Shown in pieces: positions 34,309-42,695 of a stretch of DNA of 64,000 bases; the first letter of the stretch is position 1; each line of letters opens with the position of its first letter. The DNA lies in assembly GCA_910583935.1 (NCBI GenBank), contig CAJTZM010000009.1, positions 1 to 64,000 of the forward strand, read 5' to 3'. Origin of the DNA: an uncultured Oscillospiraceae bacterium (GTDB taxonomy: Bacteria; Bacillota; Clostridia; Oscillospirales; Ruminococcaceae). The notes below the pieces were generated by a model, which was not told the DNA's origin, did no database searches, and saw nothing but the letters and a program-made list of their open reading frames with translations. Both the position numbers and the translations under genes were made by a program.

Positions 34309-34704
34309 ATGGACGGATTAGAAGACAAGGATTATGCGTTAATCGAAAGGGCCCAAAAGGCAATACAGGAAAATTACGATCAAGCGCATTATAACCATAC
34401 GGTAGGGGCCGCCGTGCGCTGCAAAAACGGAAAAATATATGTCGGTGTAAACGTCTATTCCCTGCACGGTGCCTGTGCGGAACAGGTGGCGATAGGAACA
34501 GCCATTACAAATGGAGAAAGAGACTTTGACACCATCGTCGCAGTCCGGGGAAAAGAGGGCGAGGAAATTATCCCGCCTTGCGGAAACTGCCGTCAGATAC
34601 TGCACGATTATATGCCTGCGTGCAAAGTGATCCTTTCGGTTGACAAAGAGTTAAAAAAGATAGAGGCGAAAGAGCTTCTGCCCTTTTCCTATTCTGTTGA
34701 ATAA
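34309..34704 (+). CDS. Cytidine deaminase family protein, similar to blasticidin-S deaminase
   Basis: A 131-residue zinc deaminase. The zinc site is HGACAEQ (about residues 53-59) and PCGNCRQ (about 90-96). The body, NGERDFDTIVAVRG and AKELLPFSY, resembles blasticidin-S deaminase more than standard Cdd, so it may detoxify a nucleoside antibiotic or act on an unusual nucleoside. Codon and base use is AT-richer than its neighbours, and it lies at the edge of the mobile remnant. A GAGGG and an AGGAG precede the ATG. Confidence 0.85.
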   Translation: MDGLEDKDYALIERAQKAIQENYDQAHYNHTVGAAVRCKNGKIYVGVNVYSLHGACAEQVAIGTAITNGERDFDTIVAVRGKEGEEIIPPCGNCRQILHDYMPACKVILSVDKELKKIEAKELLPFSYSVE

Positions 34705-34738
34705 AGTCGAGTTTTGTTTATACTGGGATGTATAAAAA

Positions 34739-34767
34739 AGAGACGGCGCATACGCCGTCTCTTTTTT
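34739..34767 (+). terminator. Bidirectional terminator
   Basis: AGAGACGGCG / CGCCGTCTCT, a 10-bp stem with CATA loop and T-run. It separates the deaminase from the convergent acetyltransferase. Confidence 0.92.
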
Positions 34768-35332
34768 ATTTTTTATCCGCCTGGTATTCGCTGGCCAAAA
34801 GGCCCCAGACCGCCACGTCCACGATGCCGCGGTTATTGTAATCCGCCTGCCGCAGCGTCCCCTCATATTGTAAGCCGCATTTTTCCATTACCCGCCCGGA
34901 AGCGGGATTTTCCGGATCGTGCCGGGCGCAGATGCGCCTGGCCCCTACCTGCTCAAAAAAGAATGGTATGATTCCCCGAAACGCCTCGGTCATGATTCCT
35001 TTTCCCCACCAGTCCACGCCGATGCAGTAGCCGATTTCCACCTCTTTGGTTTTCTCGTGAATCTCTACGGCACTGATGGAGCCCACCGGCTCGTCCCGGC
35101 CGTCCTTGGGCACAATGGCCCATTGGTAAAAATCCGGCTTCTGGTAGGAATCAACCCATTTGGCCAGGCCCTTTCTCGTATCCTCTAAGGCCGTATAATG
35201 GGACCAGGTCAGAAATTTTGTCACCCGCTGGTCGCTCTCCCAATTTCGAAAGACCGCCGGCGCGTCCTCCGGGACAAATTTTCGCAGGATAAGCCGCTCG
35301 GTTTCGATTTGCACCGTTCCCTGATGGCGCAT
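34766..35332 (-). CDS. GNAT acetyltransferase, RimJ/RimL-like
   Basis: A 188-residue acyl-CoA N-acetyltransferase. The N-terminal ETERLILRKFVPED and the acetyl-CoA loop WWGKGIMTEAFRG are typical of RimJ/RimL-type enzymes, with later NPASGRVMEKCGL. The likely substrate is a protein N terminus or a small amine. The start at 35332 has AAAGGAGG six bases away. Confidence 0.88.
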   Translation of the reverse strand: MRHQGTVQIETERLILRKFVPEDAPAVFRNWESDQRVTKFLTWSHYTALEDTRKGLAKWVDSYQKPDFYQWAIVPKDGRDEPVGSISAVEIHEKTKEVEIGYCIGVDWWGKGIMTEAFRGIIPFFFEQVGARRICARHDPENPASGRVMEKCGLQYEGTLRQADYNNRGIVDVAVWGLLASEYQADKK

Positions 35333-35420
35333 AAGCCACCTCCTTTGTTTCATCCGCTCATTTTTGTGTTTTTCTGTAGGCTTTTCCTATTATAGCAGAA
35401 ATCCCCTTTCTATACAATGC

Positions 35421-35446
35421 AAAAAAGAGCCTTTCGGCTCTTTTTT
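35421..35446 (-). terminator. Terminator of the small peptide gene
   Basis: AAAAGAGCC / GGCTCTTTT with a TTTC loop. It lies about 40 bases past the 35485 stop codon on the minus strand, and works in both directions. Confidence 0.88.
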
Positions 35447-35484
35447 GCAGGGATACTGTTCGAGGAGGATTCCTTGCCAAAACG

Positions 35485-35535
35485 TTAAAATAAGTATAAA
35501 AGCATCGAAATCATCCATTTTTTCAGTCCATCCAT
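35485..35535 (-). CDS. Tiny hydrophobic peptide (16 residues)
   Basis: MDGLKKWMISMLLYLF, with a perfect AGGAGG seven bases before the ATG (minus strand). It is preceded by its own TATAAT-bearing leader and followed by its own terminator, in a 0.3 kb space free of other genes. The pattern, a charged start then a hydrophobic run in a structured short mRNA, recalls type I toxins or signal peptides. Function unknown. Confidence 0.5.
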   Translation of the reverse strand: MDGLKKWMISMLLYLF

Positions 35536-35609
35536 TTTCCTTCCTCCTTTGTGGTCTTGCGTTTTTTTCTCTCTACAAAGTAAAACGCGCCGAACAGAGA
35601 TTTTGCTAC

Positions 35610-35654
35610 AGAAAACAGAAAAATTTTTATCTGCTTTCATTTCTTTTTATTATA
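35610..35654 (-). promoter_or_regulatory. Promoter element and leader hairpin of the tiny peptide gene
   Basis: Minus strand TATAAT (35649-35654), preceded by no good -35. The leader contains the imperfect palindrome GAAAGCAGA / TCTGTTTTC around an A5T5 core (about 35612-35640). The leader would be about 105 bases. Confidence 0.4.
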
Positions 35655-35727
35655 GCCGGCTTCCCTGTCGAAAAAGGCTGTTTTTTCTTCCCCCTCTTTC
35701 TTTTTTCTTTCAGTGCAGAAATAAAAA

Positions 35728-35760
35728 AGGCGGGGAGTCCGTCTGCCGGTTCCCCGCCTT
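35728..35760 (-). terminator. Terminator downstream of the DUF308 gene
   Basis: AAGGCGGGGA / TCCCCGCCTT around a 13-base loop, minus-strand T-run. Confidence 0.85.
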
Positions 35761-35798
35761 ATATCCTATTCATCGCCGCTTTTTACGAAGCGTCCTTC

Positions 35799-36365
35799 TC
35801 AAACACGGCGGATCCCGGACAGCATGTCCTTGCGGACCTGCCGGGAAACGCTGGCCATTGTGGTCAAATCCGAAAGGCCGTTGAAGAAAAGACCGGTTCC
35901 CAAAACTCGCACGGCCACCTCCCAGGTGGAAAACGGGTCGAACAGCAGGACCACCCCAAGGCCAACGGCCAGCAGCGCGCAGAACAGCACCGCCCCCCAG
36001 CCCCGATACTGCATCCGCTTCAGCTGCAGGGAATTTTGCAGCTTAATCGCGCCGTTGACCGAAAAAATCCCGCCCATGAGGATAGGGATCAGCCGGGGCG
36101 TCTGCCGGGTCCCGAACGCCGTCAGGACCGCCGACAGCCCAAACAGCAGGCCAACCGCCAAATCCACTCTGACCGGCAGGCCCTGCCTGCGGCTGCTGAC
36201 ATAGCTGACAAAGCGGCTGGCAAAGCCCAACAGCAAAAGTACCGCCAACAGGTAACGAACCCGCTGGCCACCGAGCGCCGGCTGGAAAAGGAAGAGCATC
36301 CCCAAGCCCGCCGAACCGGCGGAAAATACCGCTCCATTCCATCGAAAAGCCTTGATAAAATCCAC
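35799..36365 (-). CDS. DUF308/HdeD-like membrane protein
   Basis: A 188-residue protein with six membrane helices in three pairs, spaced as in the DUF308 family (HdeD). It begins with GTG, AGGAGAG nine bases before. In E. coli HdeD is an acid-stress membrane protein; the role here is unknown. It starts 14 bases after the DegV gene on the same strand and is probably co-transcribed. Confidence 0.82.
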   Translation of the reverse strand: MDFIKAFRWNGAVFSAGSAGLGMLFLFQPALGGQRVRYLLAVLLLLGFASRFVSYVSSRRQGLPVRVDLAVGLLFGLSAVLTAFGTRQTPRLIPILMGGIFSVNGAIKLQNSLQLKRMQYRGWGAVLFCALLAVGLGVVLLFDPFSTWEVAVRVLGTGLFFNGLSDLTTMASVSRQVRKDMLSGIRRV

Positions 36366-36379
36366 GATTTTATTCTCTC

Positions 36380-37222
36380 CTACTTACGAATAAAAAGGAT
36401 TCCCAACGTGTTGGGCCCGCAATGGCTGGATACGGTGCATCCCGCCTCGGTCTCTAAAATCCGGTTGAATCGGCCATAGCGCTTCACGCTCTTTTTCACC
36501 GCTTCCACCGTCTTTGGATCACAGGGGGTATGGGTGACAAAAATCCGCTCGTCCAAAAGATCTTCCCGACCCTTCAGCCGTTCCTCTACATAGGAAAGCA
36601 GACACTTTTCAAAAGAGCCGCGATACTTTTTGCCCACCTTCATCCGGCCGTCCACCACCTCGATACACGGCTTTAGGTGCAAAAGATTCGCGCCCATAGC
36701 CGCCAGCGAGGAGCATCGCCCCCCTTTGTGCAGATATTCCAGGCTGTCGATTACAAAGCTCGCCTCCACCCGGCCGGCCAGATCCTGCAGCCGGCAGACG
36801 ATCTCCTCTGCTGCCAGCCCCTGTTCCACCAGCTTCGCCGCCTCCAGCACCATATGGCCGCTGCCGGTGGATAGACTGCGGGAGTCCACTGCGTAAACGT
36901 TGGAAAACTGCTGTGCCGCCAGTGACGCGTTTTGGTAGCAGCTGGAAAATTCCGCGCTGATATTGACATGAATCACCGCGTCGTACTGAGCAGAAAGGCG
37001 GGAAAAACAGGCAGTATAGTCCGCCACGCTGACTGCCGCGGTTTTGCACGGGTCATTCCCCTGGGCGACAAAAGCAAATATGTCCTGCGGGGTGATCTCC
37101 AGTCCATCCCGGTAAGAGACCCCATCCTTTACCACGTACAGCGGCAGAATCTCAATCTGATACTGATCCAACAATTCCCGGGATAAATCACAGGTGCTGT
37201 CCGCCGTAATTTTGATATGCAT
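36380..37222 (-). CDS. DegV family fatty-acid-binding protein
   Basis: A 280-residue cytoplasmic protein that holds a fatty acid in its core (FakB type). The DegV signature ITADSTCDLS opens it. The lipid-site loop VYAVDSRSLSTGSG and SLEYLHKGGRCS are present, and the end THTPCDPKTVEAV matches. FakB proteins deliver fatty acid to the kinase FakA, which is not in the window. Confidence 0.92.
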   Translation of the reverse strand: MHIKITADSTCDLSRELLDQYQIEILPLYVVKDGVSYRDGLEITPQDIFAFVAQGNDPCKTAAVSVADYTACFSRLSAQYDAVIHVNISAEFSSCYQNASLAAQQFSNVYAVDSRSLSTGSGHMVLEAAKLVEQGLAAEEIVCRLQDLAGRVEASFVIDSLEYLHKGGRCSSLAAMGANLLHLKPCIEVVDGRMKVGKKYRGSFEKCLLSYVEERLKGREDLLDERIFVTHTPCDPKTVEAVKKSVKRYGRFNRILETEAGCTVSSHCGPNTLGILFIRK

Positions 37223-37449
37223 AAAAACGCTTCCCCTCTGCTGCGATCTGCCTTTTGCCTCGCCTGCGGGAAAATAGATCCTTCCCTTTCGATCGTTCTT
37301 ACGAGTCGCTTCGCCATATTTTTACAATCGACAAAAACAGATTATTTTTTAAAATAGCACAAAGAAGGATTTCCGTCAACCTATAAGGAAGCCATTCTTC
37401 CCTTTTGGCCCGCCGTGTAAACGCAAAGATCCGCCTTTTCACACACCAG

Positions 37450-37483
37450 AAAAAAACGGCGGCCGAATGAGGAAACGGCCGCT
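37450..37483 (-). terminator. Terminator downstream of the aldolase gene
   Basis: GCGGCCG / CGGCCGC around a 10-base loop, followed on the minus strand by a T-run. Confidence 0.75.
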
Positions 37484-37505
37484 CGTTTAGGTTCCGCAGA
37501 GCTTC

Positions 37506-38351
37506 TTATGCCTGGCCGATTCCGCCGCAGACCTGAATTTTATGCTCGATCAGCTGCTGAACGCACCTTTGGCCCTGGGCCAGATATTTTTTAGGATCAA
37601 AGCTTTGCGGCTGGGCGGCCAGAGCGGCCCTCACGCCCTTGGTAAACGCCTGCCGCAGCTCGGTGGCGAAGTTGACCTTCGCCATCCCCTTGGCCACCGC
37701 CTCCCGCACCGTCGCATCCGAAAGACCGGAGGCGCCGTGCAGCACCAGCGGCAAGCCGGTTTTGGCCGCTAAAAGAGGGATGCGCCCCAGGTCCAGCTTA
37801 GGCGGCGTTTGATAAATGCCGTGGGCGGTACCTATGGCCACCGCCAGGCTGTCTGCGCCGGATAGAGCGGCAAATTGGGCCGCCTGGTCCGGATCGGTAT
37901 ACCCGTCGGCCTGTGCCTGCAGCGAATCCTCCTTCCCGCCAATAGCGCCCAATTCCCCTTCGCAGCAGGCGCCGAAGGACCGGGCCAGCTCCGCCGCCCG
38001 GGCAGTTTGGGCGGCGTTTTCCTCAAAGGGCAGGCCGGAGCCGTCGAACATCACCGATGTGTACCCGGCCTCCAGACAGGCACGCACCAGCTCCAGGCTG
38101 TCGCCATGGTCAAGATGCAGCGCCACCGGCACGGCGGCTTTGCCCGCCGCAGCCTGCGCCATCCCGGCAAAGCAGGCCGGCGGCAGATATCGAAGAGTCG
38201 AAGGCGTTGTTTGAAGGATCACCGGCGCTTTGCATGTTTTCGCCGCCGCCACGGCGGCGAAAACCATCTCGGCGTTTTCCACGTTAAACGCGCCTACGGC
38301 ATAGCCGCCGTCCCTGGCCTTTGCCAGCATTTCTTTCGTACTTGTCAGCAT
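37506..38351 (-). CDS. Class II fructose/tagatose-bisphosphate aldolase family
   Basis: A 281-residue zinc aldolase that splits a ketohexose bisphosphate to dihydroxyacetone phosphate and glyceraldehyde 3-phosphate. The zinc ligands are in ALHLDHGDS (about 76-84), CCEGELGAIGG, AIGTAHGIY and LVLHGASGLS, in the usual order. The size fits the GatY/KbaY and FbaA groups, so the exact sugar cannot be told. The sfsA gene, on the same strand, overlaps its start by seven bases. Confidence 0.9.
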   Translation of the reverse strand: MLTSTKEMLAKARDGGYAVGAFNVENAEMVFAAVAAAKTCKAPVILQTTPSTLRYLPPACFAGMAQAAAGKAAVPVALHLDHGDSLELVRACLEAGYTSVMFDGSGLPFEENAAQTARAAELARSFGACCEGELGAIGGKEDSLQAQADGYTDPDQAAQFAALSGADSLAVAIGTAHGIYQTPPKLDLGRIPLLAAKTGLPLVLHGASGLSDATVREAVAKGMAKVNFATELRQAFTKGVRAALAAQPQSFDPKKYLAQGQRCVQQLIEHKIQVCGGIGQA

Positions 38352-39061
38352 GGTTCGTTTCTCCCTTTTTCTAAATCAATCGGCACCGGGCCGGCCAATT
38401 CCACCCGCAGCGGCGTCACATCCGTTTCATAGGCCAGCAGGCGCACCCCCGCATTCTGCGCGGACACAAGCGCCTGGCCAAAGGCAGGATGGGTCCGCCA
38501 ATTGGGGGAAAACAAGCGGATCCCGCCCATTTGGATGACAAAAACAGCGTAGCACAAATAGCCCTCCTGCGCCGCTTGGATCAGATGGTCCAGATGCTTG
38601 ACCCCCCGTTCGGTGGGCGCGTCGGGAAAGCGGGCCCAGCCGTCCTCCTCCAAGGTTACCCCCTTGACCTCGGCAAAGCCCTTGGCCTTTGTGCCCTCCA
38701 GGTAAAAATCGAAGCGGGAAGCCCCGTAAAAGGTCTCGGGCCGGACGACCCGCAGCTCCCCCAGTCCCGGCAGAGAAAGAGAGCCGTTTTGCAGCGCCTC
38801 CCCCACCAGGCGGTTCGGCGCCTGGGAATCAATATGCACAAGCCTGTCCCCCTTCTGCACATGGGTCAGGGTGTACCGGGTCTTTCGGCCCGGCGCCGGA
38901 TGGTGCTGCAAAAGCACCTGCGCGCCTGTGACCAGCAACTCCCGGCACCGGCCGGTATTTTTCACATGGGCCAGCACCTCGGCCCCAGCCAGGGAACAGA
39001 CCGCCGTAAACCGGTTGGGACGCTCCAAAAAAACGGCGGGAAAAATCTGCTGATATTCCAA
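38345..39061 (-). CDS. sfsA: SfsA family DNA/RNA nuclease-like protein
   Basis: A 238-residue protein named for sugar fermentation stimulation. The N-terminal OB-like part has FLERPNRFTAV and HVKNTGRCREL, and the second part resembles a nuclease fold, with FDFYL and FAEVKGVTL. The start is TTG at 39061, chosen by matching the family beginning (M-E-Y, then FP...RPNRF), so the boundary is uncertain by a few codons. It overlaps the aldolase gene and is probably translated in one unit. Confidence 0.9.
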   Translation of the reverse strand: MEYQQIFPAVFLERPNRFTAVCSLAGAEVLAHVKNTGRCRELLVTGAQVLLQHHPAPGRKTRYTLTHVQKGDRLVHIDSQAPNRLVGEALQNGSLSLPGLGELRVVRPETFYGASRFDFYLEGTKAKGFAEVKGVTLEEDGWARFPDAPTERGVKHLDHLIQAAQEGYLCYAVFVIQMGGIRLFSPNWRTHPAFGQALVSAQNAGVRLLAYETDVTPLRVELAGPVPIDLEKGRNEPC

Positions 39062-39194
39062 AACTTTCAACCCCCATTCGAAAAACAACCGCAAAATTTA
39101 TAAGACACTCTGCAAAATCCTGGGGGAAAGGTACAAAAGGACGAGAAGTTTTTCGTTGTTAATCCCGATTTTTGTGTTTTTGCACAAAAATTCA

Positions 39195-39223
39195 TTTACA
39201 AATCCGCTTTCTCTTGCTATAAT
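39195..39223 (+). promoter_or_regulatory. Promoter of a short transcript
   Basis: TTTACA (39195-39200), a 17-base spacer and a perfect TATAAT (39218-39223) on the plus strand. Confidence 0.75.
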
Positions 39224-39229
39224 AGACCC

Positions 39230-39330
39230 ATCAGGACAACAATATTTCATTGATTCCTCATCTTATTGCTTCTCCTAATAGATAATTTTAACCGGGAAAA
39301 AGGGCTGACCTCATCAATCAGCCTTTTTTT
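39230..39330 (+). ncRNA. Candidate small regulatory RNA (about 100 nt)
   Basis: A free-standing promoter leads to a short region with no gene and an intrinsic terminator (GGCTGA / TCAGCC, then TTTTTTT, 39303-39330). The middle is C- and U-rich and contains TTCTCCT (39270-39276), complementary to the AGGAG ribosome site, and CCTCATC twice. That is the usual look of an sRNA that blocks translation. No known family is recognised. Confidence 0.6.
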
Positions 39331-39380
39331 CTGTCCATTTTTGCCATTGCTCCAGGGGTGCCCAGCAGGCGACCCGAATT

Positions 39381-40139
39381 TTACCGTATCTGGGCGGACG
39401 CTTTATTACCGGCGGCTTCCTCCCGCAGCAGCCCCGCCAAAACATCCGGATGGTTGGTGATTAAAATGTCGGTGCCCAGCCGGATCAGCCGGCGCATCTG
39501 CTCGGGCTGGTTCACCGTCCAGGTATGGACCCGCAGCCCGCGCCGTTTTAGGTCCGCCAGGTTTTCCTCGGTCAGGTAGCTATACAGCGGATGGGCGCAT
39601 TCCAGCCCCAGCCCTTGCAGATATCCGCCAAAGCCGACAATCCAGCTTTCCACCAGCGCGCCGCAGGGGATGGACGGCGCAATTTCTTTTAACCGCAGCA
39701 GCGTGTAATGGTTAAAGGAGGAAAAAATGACCCGCTCCTCCATTCCCATGCGGGCAACAAGCTCCACCGCCTTTTGTTCGATTCCCGGGTATTCCCGAAC
39801 ATTGGTCTTTAACTCCAGATTCAGCCGCAGGCCGGTTCCCCTGCACCATTCCAGCACCTCCTCCAGCGCGGGAATACGGTTCCCCTGGACTTTGCCGGCA
39901 AACCGGTAGGACGCGTCCAGCCGGCGCAGCTGAGCAAAGGAGGTATCCCCCACCCAGCCGGCCGCGCCGGTGGTGCGCTCCAGCGTCTCGTCATGGATGA
40001 TTACCGGCACCCCGTCGGCGCTCAGGTGCAGATCCATCTCAATACCGCCACAGCCCGCCTCCTCGGCTTTTTGAAACGCTGCCATCGTATTTTCCGGATA
40101 AGCGGCGGAAAAGCCTCGATGCGCGAAATTTTCGGTCAT
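39381..40139 (-). CDS. Glycerophosphodiester phosphodiesterase
   Basis: A 252-residue TIM-barrel enzyme that hydrolyses glycerophosphodiesters to glycerol 3-phosphate and an alcohol. The motif HRGFSAAYPENTM is at residues 7-19, then EMDLHLSADGVPVIIHDETLERTT with the metal ligands Glu, Asp and His. No signal peptide is seen, so it is cytoplasmic. The start at 40139 has GAGGGG six bases upstream. Confidence 0.94.
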   Translation of the reverse strand: MTENFAHRGFSAAYPENTMAAFQKAEEAGCGGIEMDLHLSADGVPVIIHDETLERTTGAAGWVGDTSFAQLRRLDASYRFAGKVQGNRIPALEEVLEWCRGTGLRLNLELKTNVREYPGIEQKAVELVARMGMEERVIFSSFNHYTLLRLKEIAPSIPCGALVESWIVGFGGYLQGLGLECAHPLYSYLTEENLADLKRRGLRVHTWTVNQPEQMRRLIRLGTDILITNHPDVLAGLLREEAAGNKASAQIR

Positions 40140-40343
40140 ATGCGTCCCCTCTTTCCCCACTAACCATGCGTGCGAAGCCATAAAAATCTCGTAGAATAAC
40201 GATTCTGTCGTTATTCTACCATAGCATAAAACCTCCTGGGTGTAAAGATGCGGGGACCTTTTCGCCTATTTGCCCTTGCCAGCGGCAAAAAAGGCGGGTA
40301 TAATACTGCCGTATTCCTCTTTGCTTTGGAAAGGGTGTTTTGG

Positions 40344-41132
40344 ATGCTGATTGATGCACATATCCACATTTTTCCCGACGCGCTGGCCCCGAAAGCCATC
40401 CCCCAGCTGGCAAAGGTTTCCGGCTATGTCAACCAGACCGACGGGACCTTGTCCGATACGCTGGAAAAAATGGCGGTCTGGGGGGTGGACAAGGGGGTCT
40501 TTTTAAGTATTGCCACCAAACCCTCGCAGCAAAAATCCATCAACGATTTCTGCGCCGCCATCGCGGGAGACCGGGTGATTCCCTTCGGCTCGATCCACCC
40601 TGACGCGCCGGACTGGGAGGCGGAGCTGGAACGAATCGCCGGGCTGGGGCTTCGGGGCGTCAAGCTGCATCCGGACTATCAGGGCTTTGATATGGACGAG
40701 CCCCGGATCCTGCCCATCTTCCGAAAAATCCGGGACCTGGGACTTTGCGCAGTGGTCCATGCGGGCTTTGATCCCCTCTCCCCCGATCATATTCATTGTA
40801 CGCCTCCGGCCTGCCGTCAGCTTTTGAGGGCCTGTCCGGGCCTAAAGCTGATCCTGGCCCATATGGGCGGTATGCGGCTGTGGGACGAGGTGGAGGAACA
40901 GCTGGCGGGGGAGCCCGTCTGGCTGGACACCGCCTGCTGCGCCGGCGCCATAGACCCCGCCCAGCTCAAGCGGCTGATCCAAAAACACGGCGCGGACCGG
41001 ATCCTTTTTGCCAGCGACTGCCCCTGGAGCGATCCCCGGCGCGAAAAGTCGCTGATTGAGCAGGCCGGCCTGTCCGACAGGGAAATAGAATCCATCTTTT
41101 CCAAAAACATCCGGCAGCTTTTGGCGCTGTAA
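40344..41132 (+). CDS. Amidohydrolase family protein (PF04909-like)
   Basis: A 262-residue metal-dependent TIM-barrel hydrolase or decarboxylase. Metal motif HIHIFPD begins at residue 6. VKLHPDYQG, VVHAGF, LAHMGG and ASDCPW follow, the order seen in ACMSD-like amidohydrolases. The substrate is unknown. The ATG at 40344 has a weak AAGGG site. Confidence 0.9.
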   Translation: MLIDAHIHIFPDALAPKAIPQLAKVSGYVNQTDGTLSDTLEKMAVWGVDKGVFLSIATKPSQQKSINDFCAAIAGDRVIPFGSIHPDAPDWEAELERIAGLGLRGVKLHPDYQGFDMDEPRILPIFRKIRDLGLCAVVHAGFDPLSPDHIHCTPPACRQLLRACPGLKLILAHMGGMRLWDEVEEQLAGEPVWLDTACCAGAIDPAQLKRLIQKHGADRILFASDCPWSDPRREKSLIEQAGLSDREIESIFSKNIRQLLAL

Positions 41133-41217
41133 GGTTGTTTTTTTCGGCGCTAGGTGTTAGAATGTGTCTGTATCTGTCGGCCGGTAAAGCGGCCGCCTTT
41201 AATAAAGGAGGCACCTT

Positions 41218-42009
41218 ATGGCTTATTTCAAGGGTTCAATCCGTTCAAAGGTTCTGGGGATGGATACCGGTCTGTCGGTTGTGCTCCCCCTTGACCGGGC
41301 GGCGGTGCCGGAAAAGAAGTGTCCGGTCGTCTATCTTTTGCACGGGCACGGAGAAAACGCGGACGTCTGGACCCGCATGACCTCGGCGGAGCGTTACGCC
41401 AACGCCTATGGCGTCGCCCTGATTATGCCGGAGGTGCAGCGGAGCTTCTATACCGACATGGCGGCGGGCCTGCCCTATTTTTCCTATGTTTCCGAAGAGC
41501 TGCCAAAACTGTGCGAGGGGCTTTTTTCGGTTAGTTCCCGGCGGGAGGATCGCTTTGTGGCGGGCCTTTCTATGGGCGGCTACGGCGCTGTTAAGCTGGG
41601 TCTTCGGCGGCCGGACCTGTTCGCCGGCTGCGCCGGGTTTTCCGGCTGCTTGGACATTGAGGCACTGCGCGCCTCTCTTTCCGATTCCGACCCCGCCCTG
41701 CTGGGAGAGGCCAAAGCGATTTTCGGCCAACAGCTTGTAATAAAACCGGAGGATAATTTGTTTTATCTGGTAGAAAAGACCGCACGGCTGCCCAAAGACC
41801 AGCGTCCCCGGGTGATGGTTACCTGCGGCTGCGAGGATTATCTGTATGCTCACAATGTCCGCTTTCGGGATACCATCCAGGCGCTGCCCTATGAATTTGC
41901 TTATCGGGAATGGCCCGGCGTACACGAATGGGGCTTCTGGGACCAGTCCCTTCAGTACGCGCTGGAATTTTTCTTTCCTGGCCGCCGGGAAGCTTTACTG
42001 AAGTCTTAG
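41218..42009 (+). CDS. Esterase, alpha/beta-hydrolase fold (EstA/tributyrin esterase-like)
   Basis: A 263-residue serine esterase. The oxyanion motif LLHGHGENADVW, the nucleophile elbow GLSMGGYG (serine near residue 120) and the histidine in GVHEWGFWD are visible, as in the family of small acetyl/tributyrin esterases. It is cytoplasmic. AAAGGAGG precedes the ATG. Confidence 0.9.
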   Translation: MAYFKGSIRSKVLGMDTGLSVVLPLDRAAVPEKKCPVVYLLHGHGENADVWTRMTSAERYANAYGVALIMPEVQRSFYTDMAAGLPYFSYVSEELPKLCEGLFSVSSRREDRFVAGLSMGGYGAVKLGLRRPDLFAGCAGFSGCLDIEALRASLSDSDPALLGEAKAIFGQQLVIKPEDNLFYLVEKTARLPKDQRPRVMVTCGCEDYLYAHNVRFRDTIQALPYEFAYREWPGVHEWGFWDQSLQYALEFFFPGRREALLKS

Positions 42010-42051
42010 CCGTCTTAAGGCAAATTCACAATAAGAAAGGACCTTCTCTTT

Positions 42052-42642
42052 ATGATAAAACCCAATCGGATCATTTCTCTGTTTTTGATTCTGACCATGG
42101 CCGCCGCGCTGCTGTCGGGCTGTGCCGGTTCCGCCGAAGACCGCTGCGTTAGGGTGGACGGAGATACGGTTTCTATCCCGTCCATGCGGCTGTCCTTCTC
42201 CTTTCCCGCCCCCTGGTTTGTGGTGGCAGAGGAGGAGGCCGACGCCATTTTTCAGGACCATGAGCTGTTAAAAAATTACGTGGATGAGAACGGAAATCTG
42301 GTCAACTCCCAGCCGGAGGCCTATACGGCGGAAAAAATCCTCCTGCTCAATGGGCAGACGCTGGAAACCTGCCGGATCTGCGCCAAGGAGGACACAAATA
42401 CCTACAGCCTGGAGGGCTTTGCCTCCAACCTGTTCGACAAAATGCAAGGGGATATGGATCAGATTTCGCTGCCCCAAAGCTGGAGCACCGGAAGCCACAA
42501 GGGCTATGCGATCAGCGCGATCCCCAAGGATTCCACCGTCCGCTTCAAGTACTACTATCTGCATGAAAAAAGCACCTTTGTCGAGATTGTCACCGCCGGG
42601 TATTCCGACCACGTCAGGGTAGAAAAGATCATCGAGGCGTAA
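42052..42642 (+). CDS. Hypothetical lipoprotein
   Basis: A 196-residue secreted lipoprotein: signal ISLFLILTMAAALLSGC, cysteine at 24. The body has mixed alpha and beta elements, with SMRLSFSFPAPWFVVAEEE early and a C-terminal KYYYLHEKSTFVEIVT. I do not recognise the family. It sits between an esterase and the YoaP-like gene, all on the same strand. Confidence 0.85.
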   Translation: MIKPNRIISLFLILTMAAALLSGCAGSAEDRCVRVDGDTVSIPSMRLSFSFPAPWFVVAEEEADAIFQDHELLKNYVDENGNLVNSQPEAYTAEKILLLNGQTLETCRICAKEDTNTYSLEGFASNLFDKMQGDMDQISLPQSWSTGSHKGYAISAIPKDSTVRFKYYYLHEKSTFVEIVTAGYSDHVRVEKIIEA

Positions 42643-42695
42643 AGACATTTCCGCCGCCTGGGGCGGTCCGGAACTTCAAGCGTGAGGAGAGAAAA

